A program made the translations under genes and the position numbers. Source: Myroides sp. NP-2 (lineage in GTDB: Bacteria > Bacteroidota > Bacteroidia > Flavobacteriales > Flavobacteriaceae). From it: a stretch of DNA of 64,000 nt. Of this stretch, positions 48,558-57,409 are shown one piece after another (the first letter of the stretch is position 1; each line of letters opens with the position of its first letter). The DNA is taken from the NCBI RefSeq assembly GCF_014145665.1, contig NZ_JACHTD010000008.1, forward strand, positions 111,379-175,378, written 5' to 3'. The notes beneath the pieces were generated by a model that saw nothing but the letters and a program-made list of their open reading frames with translations, was not told the origin of the DNA and did no database searches.

Positions 48558-50312
48558 TTAAGCTGATTCAACTGCCTTAAATTGAGATTCATATAAGTTT
48601 CTATAGTAACCATTTTCATAGGTTAACAACTCTTGGTGGGTTCCTTTTTCCACAATTTTCCCTTTATCCATCACAATAATGACATCGGCGTTTACGATTG
48701 TGGCTAAACGGTGGGCAATGATAATAGATGTTTGATTGTGAGTGAGGTAATCCGTTGCTTTTTGAAGTAATTCTTCTGAATGTGAGTCAATGGAAGAGGT
48801 TGCTTCATCGAGAATCAAAATACTTGGTTTACTTACATAGGCGCGCAAAAAGGCGATTAATTGACGTTGACCAGAAGACAACATAACCCCGCGTTCTTTT
48901 ACGTCGTAATCATATCCACCAGGTAAATTGACAATAAAATCGTGAATGCCGATTTTCTTAGCTGATTCAATAACAAATTCTCTTGAAATAGCGGGATTGT
49001 GTAGGGTGATATTATGGAGAATACTATCGCTAAACAAGAAGACATCTTGGAGTACGATAGCAATTTGCTGACGCAGTGAAGCTAGTTCAAAATCGTGTAT
49101 ATCAATACCGTCAATTTTAATTTGACCTGCATTGATATCGTAGAAGCGGTTGAGTAAGTTGATAATGGTTGATTTTCCAGCTCCAGAAGAACCTACAATT
49201 GCAACGGTTTGACCTGCTTTAATTTGAAGGTCGATGCCTTTTAAGACTTCCACTCCTGGAATATAGCTAAAGTGTACGTTACTCAAGGAAATATCACCTT
49301 TGAACGACGGTGCTATAATGGTTCCGTTATTTTCAATTGTCTCGTCCATTTCCAGCACTTCAAACACGCGTTCTGCCGCAATGATTCCCATCTGCATGAC
49401 GTTAAATTTATCCGCAATTTGACGCAAGGGGTTGAATAGCATACTGATTAGCATCGTATAGGCAAATAAATCTCCAAAGGTAGTGAGGTTGTCCCCTTGA
49501 ACAATAGACATCCCGCCGTACCAAATCACAAGCCCTAAGGTCAATGAGGATACAATATCCGCTATAGGAAAGAAAATGGAGTTATACAAAATGTTTTTCA
49601 ACCAAGCTTGGTTGTGCTTTTCATTAATTTCTTTGAATTTTTCATATTCAATCTCTTCACGAGTAAAGAGTTGTACAATTTTCATTCCTGAGATTCGCTC
49701 TTGTACAAAGGTGTTGAGGTTGGCAATTTGCGTGCGCACTTCCTGAAAGGCAGATTTCATTTTGATTTGAAAAACACGAGTGGCGTAAAGCAAAATAGGC
49801 ATGGCCAATAAAACAATACAGCTGAGCTTCCAGTTCATGTAGAACATAATCGCCAAGACCACAAACATTTTTAGCAAGTCGCTGACAATCATAAACAAAC
49901 CTTGGCTAAAAATACTAGCGATGGATTCAATATCTGAAACCGAACGCGTTACTAATTTACCAACAGGTTCATTGTCGAAATAGCGCATGCGAAAAGAGAT
50001 TATTTTTTTGAATAATTTTTCGCGTATGTCTTTGACGATATCTTGTCCCAACCAACTAGCCCAATAGGTAAACAAAAACTGAAAGGTCACTTCCAAAATC
50101 AAGACAATAGCCATTAGTCCAACATAGAGTAGAAGACCATTTTGATCTTTGGGTTGTACGTATTGGTTTACGGTTTCTTTGACCATATATGGACGAGCCG
50201 CAGCAAAGATTGATAAAGCAATAGCAAAGAAGATTACCCAACGGAATCTACTCTGATAGGGTTTGGCATATGCTAATGTTTTGCGTAAGGATATGGAGTT
50301 TAGTTTTTTCAT
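48558..50312 (-). CDS. ABC-type exporter, fused membrane and ATPase domains
   Basis: 584 residues, MsbA/BmrA-like half-transporter. Six N-terminal helices, then an ATP-binding domain in the last about 240 residues: Walker A VGSSGAGKST, signature LSSGQRQ, Walker B ILILDEATSSID. It could export lipid or drugs; substrate unknown. It begins with an ATGA overlap with the truA stop, so the two are co-translated. Confidence 0.9.
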   Translation of the reverse strand: MKKLNSISLRKTLAYAKPYQSRFRWVIFFAIALSIFAAARPYMVKETVNQYVQPKDQNGLLLYVGLMAIVLILEVTFQFLFTYWASWLGQDIVKDIREKLFKKIISFRMRYFDNEPVGKLVTRSVSDIESIASIFSQGLFMIVSDLLKMFVVLAIMFYMNWKLSCIVLLAMPILLYATRVFQIKMKSAFQEVRTQIANLNTFVQERISGMKIVQLFTREEIEYEKFKEINEKHNQAWLKNILYNSIFFPIADIVSSLTLGLVIWYGGMSIVQGDNLTTFGDLFAYTMLISMLFNPLRQIADKFNVMQMGIIAAERVFEVLEMDETIENNGTIIAPSFKGDISLSNVHFSYIPGVEVLKGIDLQIKAGQTVAIVGSSGAGKSTIINLLNRFYDINAGQIKIDGIDIHDFELASLRQQIAIVLQDVFLFSDSILHNITLHNPAISREFVIESAKKIGIHDFIVNLPGGYDYDVKERGVMLSSGQRQLIAFLRAYVSKPSILILDEATSSIDSHSEELLQKATDYLTHNQTSIIIAHRLATIVNADVIIVMDKGKIVEKGTHQELLTYENGYYRNLYESQFKAVESA

Positions 50313-51046
50313 AAATAAGGGTAACCTACTTTTGTTAAAAATAAGCCTTTTCCGGGAACTGAGAATCCTGCCTTTCCACGGTCTTTGCTTTCGATGATTG
50401 TTCTGAAATCATCAAGGGTGATTTTGTGTAATCCCACGTTGATCAATGTGCCGACAATAGCGCGTACCATATTGCGCAAGAATCGGTTAGCTTGTATGGT
50501 GAAAACCAATTGATTGTCGTTGATATAGGTCCATTCCGCTTTGTGGATGGTGCAATTAAACGTGAAGACATCTGTATGAGTCTTTGAAAAACACTCGAAG
50601 TCTTCGTATTCAAATAAAATTTGAGCCGCTTGATTCATCAGTTCTACATCCAAATGTCGGTGGTGATAGTAACTCAACGGGTGAACAAACGCATCTTTAA
50701 ATAGATGCATATGGTATTCGTAGGTTCGATCTGTCGCATCAAAACGAGCATGTGCATCAGCTGGGACATCGTGAAATTGGTATACCACAATATCAGCGGG
50801 TAAAAACGAATTCATTTTTTGAATCAAAACCGATTTATCCAAGGGATCTTCGCAGTCAAAATGCGCAAACATCTGCTTGGCGTGTACACCTGCATCTGTT
50901 CTACCTGCTCCAGTGAGTTCAATCGGTTGGCGCAGTAAGGTCGAAATAGCCTCGGTTAACGTTTGCTGTACAGTAGGTGCATTAGGTTGTAATTGCCAGC
51001 CGTGATAGTTCGCACCATTATACGCAAATTCGATAAAATATCTCAA
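50309..51046 (-). CDS. truA: tRNA pseudouridine(38-40) synthase
   Basis: 245 residues from TTG at 51046 (...MRYFIEFAYNGANYHGWQ). The longer frame (to 51082) includes the promoter-like -7 box TATATTTG at 51076-51069, so the shorter start fits better. Catalytic D51 in GAGRTDAGVHA. Modifies uridines in the anticodon stem of several tRNAs. It overlaps the following ABC exporter start by four bases. Confidence 0.9.
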   Translation of the reverse strand: MRYFIEFAYNGANYHGWQLQPNAPTVQQTLTEAISTLLRQPIELTGAGRTDAGVHAKQMFAHFDCEDPLDKSVLIQKMNSFLPADIVVYQFHDVPADAHARFDATDRTYEYHMHLFKDAFVHPLSYYHHRHLDVELMNQAAQILFEYEDFECFSKTHTDVFTFNCTIHKAEWTYINDNQLVFTIQANRFLRNMVRAIVGTLINVGLHKITLDDFRTIIESKDRGKAGFSVPGKGLFLTKVGYPYL

Positions 51047-51068
51047 AATAGGTCTCGTTTTAAGCCTA

Positions 51069-51076
51069 CAAATATA
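51069..51076 (-). promoter_or_regulatory. -7 promoter box for truA - ABC exporter
   Basis: TATATTTG read leftward; no exact -33 TTG. Its position makes a start upstream of it (51082) untranslatable and supports TTG at 51046. Confidence 0.5.
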
Positions 51077-51287
51077 CTTCAAAAATAGGAAATGGAAAAC
51101 CGAAACACAGGGAAGGTTGATCGAATATCAAAACAAATATAAGGGCACAGAACTAAAGAGAGATTTGTTGTTTGTGTGGATTGTCATTTAAACAGTAAAC
51201 AAAACGCCACAGCATAAACAAAATCAAAAAGCAAACGATAAAGTAGCGAAATAGTTTTATTTTTACTTTTTGAAAACGATACCGATC

Positions 51288-52568
51288 ATGAGAACAATAA
51301 AAAAGGTGGTAGTAGGCTTCTTGTTGGGGGGACTATTTACTGCAGCTCAAGCCCAAGATTTTAACCAATATTTCGAGAATAAAACCCTGAGATTGGATTA
51401 TATTTTTGGAGGAAATGTCGATCAGCAGTATATCTTGTTAGATGAATTAGTCCGCTATCCAACTTGGGCAGGGAGAACTCATCACCTGAGTGAAAATCCA
51501 CTTAGAGGAAATGGACAAGTGCGCCTATATGACCAAGCAACGAATCAGCTGATCTATAGCACGAGTTTTAGTACGCTATTTCAAGAGTGGCTATCAACAG
51601 AAGAGGCAGTAACGACGACGAAGAGTTTTGAAAATGTTTTTTTAGTTCCGTTTCCAAAGCAACAAACCAAAGTAGAAGTTGTGCTATTTGATGAAAATGG
51701 AAGAGAGAAAAGTACGTTAACCCATGTGATTCAACCCCAAGATATGTTGATTCACGACAAGGGAATAGCGGAGGTAACGCCACATGAATACCTGCATCAG
51801 GCCAAAGACAGCGACAAGGCAATTAACGTAGTATTCCTTGCAGAAGGCTATACTGTAGAACAAATGGATCAATTTATCGATGCCGCAAAAGTTTCTGTTG
51901 AGGAAATACTAAAGCATCAACCATTTGGTCAATTTAGTGATTACTTTAATTTTATTGCTGTAAAAAGCCCATCTACTGATTCTGGAGTTAGTGTACCTCG
52001 TAGTGGCGATTGGAAGACAACGGCTGTTGAATCAAATTTTGATACGTTTTATTCTGCGCGTTATTTAACGACAAATCGCCTGAAAAAAGTACATGATCTC
52101 CTTGCAGGAATTCCGTATGAACACATTATCATCCTTGCGAATACCGATGTGTACGGCGGTGGTGGAATATACAATTCCTACACTTTGACTACAACGGGAC
52201 ATGCGGATTTTAAACCTGTGGTTGTGCATGAGTTTGGACATAGTTTTGCGGGATTGGCAGACGAGTACTTTTACGAACAAGATGTATTGAGTGAGTTTAT
52301 TTCCAATCAAACAGAACCTTGGGAGCAAAACATAACCACGTTAAAAGATTTTGATTCCAAATGGAAAAAACTGTTGAAAAAAGGGACCCCTATACCTACT
52401 CCTGTGGACCAGGCAAAGAAATACCCTATAGGTGTTTACGAAGGATTAGCAGGGAATGGAATTTACAAAGGAGCGTTAGAATGTCGTATGCGCACCAATC
52501 AATACGATAAATTCTGTGCCGTTTGTCAACAGGCAATCGAAAAGTTGATTCAGTTTTACCTTGATTAA
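51288..52568 (+). CDS. M64-family metallopeptidase (secreted)
   Basis: 426 residues from the ATG at 51288 (six codons inside the longest frame). Signal peptide ending AAQAQ. Zinc-binding HEFGHSFAGLADE, with H314, E315, H318 and D325 matching HExxH...D of the IgA-peptidase M64 family. A beta-rich domain lies before it (about 25-150). The Bacteroidota member is presumably secreted into the periplasm or exported; a type IX signal domain is not obvious. It is followed by a YfcE-like phosphodiesterase. Confidence 0.85.
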   Translation: MRTIKKVVVGFLLGGLFTAAQAQDFNQYFENKTLRLDYIFGGNVDQQYILLDELVRYPTWAGRTHHLSENPLRGNGQVRLYDQATNQLIYSTSFSTLFQEWLSTEEAVTTTKSFENVFLVPFPKQQTKVEVVLFDENGREKSTLTHVIQPQDMLIHDKGIAEVTPHEYLHQAKDSDKAINVVFLAEGYTVEQMDQFIDAAKVSVEEILKHQPFGQFSDYFNFIAVKSPSTDSGVSVPRSGDWKTTAVESNFDTFYSARYLTTNRLKKVHDLLAGIPYEHIIILANTDVYGGGGIYNSYTLTTTGHADFKPVVVHEFGHSFAGLADEYFYEQDVLSEFISNQTEPWEQNITTLKDFDSKWKKLLKKGTPIPTPVDQAKKYPIGVYEGLAGNGIYKGALECRMRTNQYDKFCAVCQQAIEKLIQFYLD

Positions 52569-52591
52569 TAGTTGTATAAAGAATAGTACCA

Positions 52592-53104
52592 TTGAAAAAA
52601 ATATTATTGCTATCCGATACCCATAGCTGTATGGATGCGTCGATTTTAAAATACGTCAAGCAGGCCGATGAAGTTTGGCATGCAGGAGATATTGGAAATC
52701 TTGCAGTTACCGATGAAATAAAAAAGTACAAACCCCTGCGTGCTGTTTATGGCAATATAGACGATGCAGAAGCACGTATAGAATTTCCAGAAGAGCAACT
52801 TTTTGTTTGTGAGGGGATGAAAGTGTATATGATTCACATTGGTGGTTATCCTGGGAACTACCGCACCCAAGTAAAAAATCAATTGAGAAGAGAAAAACCG
52901 GGATTGTACATCTGCGGTCATTCCCATATATTGAAGGTACAATACGATAACGAACATGGGGTATTGCATTTAAACCCTGGTGCTGCGGGTATTAGTGGTT
53001 TTCACCAAGTGCGTACCATGTTGCGATTTGTGTTGGATCAAGGGAGTATAAAAGATTTAGAGCTGATTGAATGGCCGAAAAACAAAAAAACCGAACAAAT
53101 ATAA
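52592..53104 (+). CDS. YfcE/MJ0936-type metallophosphoesterase
   Basis: 170 residues with TTG start at 52592. Metal-binding motifs in order: SDTHS (residues 8-12), GDIGN, YGNIDD, MIHIGGYPG and CGHSHI (last). It belongs to the small calcineurin-like phosphodiesterases of unknown physiological substrate. The TTG is the only in-frame start before the first motif. The tail of the frame overlaps the terminator. Confidence 0.85.
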   Translation: MKKILLLSDTHSCMDASILKYVKQADEVWHAGDIGNLAVTDEIKKYKPLRAVYGNIDDAEARIEFPEEQLFVCEGMKVYMIHIGGYPGNYRTQVKNQLRREKPGLYICGHSHILKVQYDNEHGVLHLNPGAAGISGFHQVRTMLRFVLDQGSIKDLELIEWPKNKKTEQI

Positions 53105-53120
53105 TTGTTCGGTTTTTTTT
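53085..53120. terminator. Bidirectional terminator overlapping the phosphodiesterase stop
   Basis: ACCGAACAA / TTGTTCGGT stem flanked by A- and T-runs; the 5' arm codes for the last residues of the phosphoesterase. Confidence 0.88.
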
Positions 53121-53147
53121 ACGCACTAATAAACTAAGATGTTAGGT

Positions 53148-53564
53148 TTATCGCAAACGATCCACAGATTTTACAAGATCTTCATCCTTCTTGATGGCTT
53201 TGTTTGCTAATACAAGCAACACGATAGAAACAATAGGGAGGAACATCCCAATACCTTTCTCAGAAACGATTTCTGTCGCTTCTCCAGATACAGTTAGTGT
53301 TCGATAAACAAATAATCCTAATAGTATAACGTTTAATATCATAGTCAGTCTGTTGCAAACAAACTGTCGTTGTCTATTTTTGTAATTCATGATGCTCACA
53401 ACGGTTAACGCAGCAGATGCCCCAAAAAGGAATGTAAATGAAGGGAAAAACATAAAGTAAACTTCCTCTTGCTTTGCATTGTACCATAAAGGAAAAACAA
53501 AGGGTAATACACCTAGTGCAATAAGCACTAGAATCATATATACGGTTTGAATTCGCTGTAACAT
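53148..53564 (-). CDS. DUF4293 membrane protein
   Basis: 138 residues with four membrane helices, starting MLQRIQTVYMIL. Flavobacteriia-specific DUF4293 proteins are found beside rho in this way; function unknown. A perfect leftward TACTTTTG box lies at 53597-53590. It is divergent from rho. Confidence 0.85.
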   Translation of the reverse strand: MLQRIQTVYMILVLIALGVLPFVFPLWYNAKQEEVYFMFFPSFTFLFGASAALTVVSIMNYKNRQRQFVCNRLTMILNVILLGLFVYRTLTVSGEATEIVSEKGIGMFLPIVSIVLLVLANKAIKKDEDLVKSVDRLR

Positions 53565-53756
53565 GATGATTGATTTTCTGTAACTCAGACAAAAGTAAGG
53601 TTTCTTTTTTATAAAAACCTATTAAATATTAAAAATAATTCGTATTATTGCAACAGTTATGTCGTAAGTACTTCATAATACGACACTTCTACTAACAAAA
53701 ATTCCATTCTTATTTTTAAGACACAACTCATTTATTTATAATCTATAAACATTTAT

Positions 53757-55607
53757 ATGTTTGACATTTCCCAATTAGAAAAAATGAAGGTTTCTGACCT
53801 TCAGGAGATCGCGAAGAAGGCTAAGCTGACTAAGGTGTCGACTTTAAAAAAAGGAGAGTTAATTGAACGAATATTAGCGGTTCAAGCTCCAGCAGAAGTT
53901 AAGGCAAAAGCGGCCAAGCCTGTTGCGCAAAAAGAAAAACCGGTTCAAGCCGAGGCAGTGCAACCAGCTCCGGCGGCAGCTACTCCAGTCGAAAAAACAA
54001 GACGTCCAAGACTTGCTAAGCAAACAACAGAGGTGGGAATAACACCAATGGAAGGGAAACAAGAGAAGAAGACTGAATCCGCAGCACGCAAATCGATTGA
54101 AACTTCAAATGAAGACACAACGGAAGAACGCGTGGCTGTACAAACAGAATCAACTGCAGATTCCAAAGTAGAGGCAAAGAACAATCCGCGTGACAATCGC
54201 AAGGATTTTGCACAAAAGAAGAAAAACGACAATACCAAGCGCGATTTTCAAAAACGCGACTTCAAGAATAACAAAAAACAACAAGGAGAAGAACAACGTC
54301 AAGGTGTTGCTCCTGATACTGCAAAAAGCGAAACTGAATCTTCAGTTGTAAACGACCAGCCTGCTGTTGAACAAGAAAACAAAAGACAGCATCAAAATCA
54401 ACAAGGCAATAGAAATCAACAGCGCAATCAAAATCAAACTAACAACAATAACGCTCAACAAAAAAATAATTTCAGAGAACCTGATTATGAGTTTGATGGT
54501 ATTATTGAAAGTGAAGGCGTATTGGAAATGATGCCTGATGGATACGGGTTCTTGCGTTCTGCTGATTACAATTATTTGTCATCTCCTGATGATATCTATT
54601 TGTCTCAATCGCAAATTCGCCTTTTTGGTTTAAAAACAGGAGATACCGTAAAAGGAGTGGTTCGCCCTCCAAAAGAAGGAGAAAAATTCTTCCCTTTAGT
54701 ACGCGTATTAAAAATTAATGGGCACGACCCTCAAAGTGTGAGAGATCGCGTTTCTTTTGAGCATTTAACCCCAATTTTCCCTACAGAGAAATTTAAATTA
54801 GACGGCGCTAGAAGTACAACTTCAACGCGTATTATGGATATGTTTGCCCCAATTGGTAAAGGACAACGTGGAATGATCGTTGCTCAGCCAAAAACGGGTA
54901 AAACCATGTTGTTGAAAGATGTAGCTAATGCAATTGCAGCGAATCACCCTGAGGTTTATTTGATCGTTTTATTGATTGATGAGCGTCCAGAAGAGGTGAC
55001 AGATATGCAACGCAGTGTTCGTGCTGAAGTGATTGCTTCAACCTTTGATGAGCCAGCAGAACGCCACGTAAAAGTAGCTAATATTGTCTTAGAAAAGGCC
55101 AAGCGTTTAGTCGAATGTGGGCATGATGTAGTAATCTTACTAGATTCTATCACGCGTTTAGCTCGTGCGTATAATACGGTACAGCCTGCATCAGGAAAAG
55201 TATTGAGTGGAGGGGTAGATGCTAATGCACTACAAAAACCAAAACGCTTCTTTGGAGCGGCGCGTAATATCGAGAACGGTGGTTCCTTGAGTATCATCGC
55301 TACGGCTTTAGTGGATACGGGATCTAAAATGGATGAGGTGATTTTTGAAGAATTCAAAGGAACAGGGAATATGGAGCTTCAATTGGATAGAAAATTGGCA
55401 AACAAGCGCATTTACCCGGCTATTGATATTACCTCTTCAAGTACACGTCGCGATGATGAATTACTCGATAGAGATGCCTTACAACGCACTTGGACAGTTC
55501 GCAAAGTAATGGATGATATGAATTCTATCGAAGCCATGACATCGATTATTGACTCGATTAAAAACACAAAAAACAACGAAGAGTTTTTTGGTGAAATTCA
55601 AGGATAA
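53757..55607 (+). CDS. rho: Transcription termination factor Rho with low-complexity insertion
   Basis: 616 residues (E. coli 419). Order: Rho N-terminal SAP-like domain (residues 5-43); an about 200-residue low-complexity region rich in K, E, Q and N (about 45-240; the Q/N-rich end is about 205-240); an RNA-binding cold-shock-like domain (about 248-335, DGYGFLRS); and the hexameric ATPase with P-loop PKTGKT at 378-383. Walker B DEV-type, Q-loop [11 protein letters not shown] (Rho-like [15 protein letters not shown]) and the terminal RTFRWT-like [11 protein letters not shown] follow. In Bacteroides such an insertion was reported to cause Rho condensation; here that is only an analogy. Confidence 0.95.
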   Translation: MFDISQLEKMKVSDLQEIAKKAKLTKVSTLKKGELIERILAVQAPAEVKAKAAKPVAQKEKPVQAEAVQPAPAAATPVEKTRRPRLAKQTTEVGITPMEGKQEKKTESAARKSIETSNEDTTEERVAVQTESTADSKVEAKNNPRDNRKDFAQKKKNDNTKRDFQKRDFKNNKKQQGEEQRQGVAPDTAKSETESSVVNDQPAVEQENKRQHQNQQGNRNQQRNQNQTNNNNAQQKNNFREPDYEFDGIIESEGVLEMMPDGYGFLRSADYNYLSSPDDIYLSQSQIRLFGLKTGDTVKGVVRPPKEGEKFFPLVRVLKINGHDPQSVRDRVSFEHLTPIFPTEKFKLDGARSTTSTRIMDMFAPIGKGQRGMIVAQPKTGKTMLLKDVANAIAANHPEVYLIVLLIDERPEEVTDMQRSVRAEVIASTFDEPAERHVKVANIVLEKAKRLVECGHDVVILLDSITRLARAYNTVQPASGKVLSGGVDANALQKPKRFFGAARNIENGGSLSIIATALVDTGSKMDEVIFEEFKGTGNMELQLDRKLANKRIYPAIDITSSSTRRDDELLDRDALQRTWTVRKVMDDMNSIEAMTSIIDSIKNTKNNEEFFGEIQG

Positions 55608-55630
55608 TTAGTGATTTTGAATATAATTGA

Positions 55631-55667
55631 AAAGAGGGCATTCCAAAGCGAATGTCCTCTTTTTTTA
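55631..55667 (+). terminator. Terminator after rho
   Basis: AAAGAGGGCATTC / GAATGTCCTCTTT stem with a six-base loop and T-run. Confidence 0.88.
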
Positions 55668-55737
55668 TTTTTGTTGGGTGTGTTTGTTATATAGTTTATT
55701 ATTTTTGCGCCTAGAGAATACTGTGAATACCCATACG

Positions 55738-56106
55738 ATGATAAAAGTTGCTTTACTATTACTGGTCTTATTGCTCGACTACCTAGGGTATCGCTATGGT
55801 CATTCGTACCTGTCGTCACAAGGTAAAGCGAAACAAATTAGAAGCAATGCACTTCAAAAAACATGGGCAGAAAAAAAAGCAAAACTCCAAGAAAAAACAC
55901 AGCAACTCGAAAAGGAAATGAAAGAGGAAGAGGAAGACTTTGACGATTTGATCGATAAAGAAACCTTCAATTTTTTACTCATTGGCGCTGTCGCTACTGT
56001 TCTGTTTTTGGTTGTAGGGTTGTTCACGGGAAATCCCCTCTATTTTTATTTGCTTATTTTCTTGATTACCACCTTGGTTTATATCTACTACAGTAAATTG
56101 CAATAA
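55738..56106 (+). CDS. Membrane protein with coiled-coil, unknown
   Basis: 122 residues from the ATG at 55738 (the frame opens 37 codons earlier, in the rho terminator). N-terminal helix MIKVALLLLVLLLDYLGYRYG, a lysine/glutamate-rich coiled coil (about residues 45-70), two further helices and the tail YYSKLQ. A promoter-like TATTTTTG box lies at 55700-55707. No family recognised. Confidence 0.55.
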   Translation: MIKVALLLLVLLLDYLGYRYGHSYLSSQGKAKQIRSNALQKTWAEKKAKLQEKTQQLEKEMKEEEEDFDDLIDKETFNFLLIGAVATVLFLVVGLFTGNPLYFYLLIFLITTLVYIYYSKLQ

Positions 56107-56241
56107 AAGCGAAGCAGTAAAAAAAGTTTACCCAAATAAGAGGCGCAGAACGCGCGGTCTTGAATGGATAAACTTTTAGGTACATGATGCAGGAGTTAAA
56201 AAACGACCTGCTCTATGTAGATGTAATGATTAGTTAGCTTA

Positions 56242-56622
56242 TTATTGACGTGTTTCAAACACAACTTCTTCTAATACTCTGTCAGGAATGCTAGGATCAA
56301 CATAGATAGGATCGAAATCGCTACTAGGATAGGGGATCATATTGATCACACTCACAGGTTCTTGTGGTGTGCCTGGATAGTTTTGTTTTAATACGTTAAT
56401 TCGATTGTTGATCCAGGCCATTGTATTTCTTCCTGTTTCTTTGTGTAGCATTTGCATCATCTGTGGACCGTTACCATTGTTTCTCAGTTTTTTCCAAACA
56501 ACAATTTCGTAGTCATATTGTTTGAAATATTTATAGATCTGGTCTGTACGATCGCTTTCATTTGCAAAAGTCGTTGCTCCACATCCCAATACCAGGGCAA
56601 GAGTAAAAAGTGATTTTTTCAT
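56242..56622 (-). CDS. Secreted protein of unknown function
   Basis: 126 residues. Signal peptide MKKSLFTLALVLGCGATTFA-N. The mature part begins with an acidic helix and contains a proline-rich middle (YPGTPQEPVSVINMIPYPSSDFDPIYVDP). No family or motif is recognised. The spacer on its start side holds an 8-pair hairpin AAGTACAG / CTGTACTT at 56706-56726, perhaps an operator for it. Confidence 0.6.
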   Translation of the reverse strand: MKKSLFTLALVLGCGATTFANESDRTDQIYKYFKQYDYEIVVWKKLRNNGNGPQMMQMLHKETGRNTMAWINNRINVLKQNYPGTPQEPVSVINMIPYPSSDFDPIYVDPSIPDRVLEEVVFETRQ

Positions 56623-57040
56623 AATTAAATATTTTTGGTTCGATTGGTTATGTTAAAATACGCTGTTTTTTTAGGTTAAAAAATAAATCTGCTAACTTTA
56701 GCATAAAGTACAGTTTTTCTGTACTTGGCGTTTAGTTCTCGTAGAAGGAGTGCTTTATACCACAAAGGGAGATGTAATACAAAAGCAAAGGAGAAAAGCA
56801 GCTCGTCTATCTTTTAGTACTCGCACGCTATGACTATGTCGACATTCGCCAAATATGGGGTAATTCAGTTGTTAGAACCTACTTCGCTCTTGGAGTATTT
56901 TGAAGAGTGAAAGTCCTTCTATCACTAAGGGATTGCGCATTCATCAAAAAAAAGATAGAAAAAACTTTCAGGCTAAGCTACTCTCAATTAATTGATTAAT
57001 AAAGCAAACAAAAAAAACCTCCATTTTTTTGTTGATCTAG
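56623..57040. other. Gene-free spacer before tRNA-Arg pair
   Basis: About 420 bases with no supportable gene. An 8-pair hairpin (AAGTACAG / CTGTACTT, loop of five T's) at 56706-56726 is the only structure seen; it is not followed by a T-run. Confidence 0.5.
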
Positions 57041-57071
57041 TTTGGTTTTACAGAATATCGTCTTATATTTG
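57041..57071 (+). promoter_or_regulatory. Promoter of the tRNA-Arg pair
   Basis: TTTG at 57041-57044, 19-base spacer, TATATTTG at 57064-57071; tRNA starts 20 bases after. Ideal Bacteroidota promoter. Confidence 0.88.
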
Positions 57072-57090
57072 CACTCGCAATAAGCAACAA

Positions 57091-57164
57091 GGCCACGTGG
57101 CGCAACTGAATAGCGCATCTGATTACGGCTCAGAAGGTTGCAGGTTTGAATCCTGCCGTGGTCA
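57091..57164 (+). tRNA. tRNA-Arg (anticodon ACG), copy 1
   Basis: All arms fold: acceptor GGCCACG / CGTGGTC (one G-U), anticodon stem TCTGA / TCAGA with loop TTACGGC and anticodon ACG at 57125-57127, T arm GCAGG TTTGAAT CCTGC, discriminator A. No CCA is encoded. Reads CGU (and, with inosine, CGC/CGA). Confidence 0.95.
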
Positions 57165-57173
57165 CAAAATAAT

Positions 57174-57247
57174 GGCGATGTGGCGCAACTGAATAGCGCA
57201 TCTGATTACGGCTCAGAAGGTTACAGGTTTGAATCCTGTCATCGTCA
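57174..57247 (+). tRNA. tRNA-Arg (anticodon ACG), copy 2
   Basis: The body, including the D arm and anticodon arm, is identical to copy 1 (anticodon at 57208-57210). Acceptor GGCGATG / CATCGTC and T stem ACAGG / CCTGT differ from copy 1 only by three compensated base pairs. The 3' end abuts the integrative element and is a natural integration site. Confidence 0.95.
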
Positions 57248-57257
57248 CAATAAAGAA

Positions 57258-57286
57258 AACCTTATACATTTGTATAAGGTTTTTTT
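57258..57286 (+). terminator. Terminator of tRNA operon
   Basis: 11-pair stem AACCTTATACA / TGTATAAGGTT with a 2-base loop, then T-run. Confidence 0.88.
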
Positions 57287-57356
57287 ATGCAATAAAGCCA
57301 AATTATATATATTTTTTTATATTATTATATAAAATTAAAAAGTAATTCGTATGTTT

Positions 57357-57376
57357 GTCGTGCAATAGTCGTGCAA
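57357..57376. repeat. Paired 9-base direct repeats upstream of integrase
   Basis: GTCGTGCAA at 57357-57365 and again at 57368-57376 (11-base period), overlapping the last base of a TATGTTTG -7 box (57350-57357). Candidate integrase or regulator binding site. Confidence 0.6.
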
Positions 57377-57409
57377 GATTTACCACTCTTGACTATTACA
57401 ACAATTACA

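Noticed and set aside
54000..54300. Leftward frames of 60-100 residues inside rho
   Set aside because: They arise from the low-complexity K/E/Q insertion read backwards (Ser/Phe/Cys-rich).
56990..57192. 66-residue frame across the tRNA-Arg region
   Set aside because: It translates through the tRNA gene and promoter.
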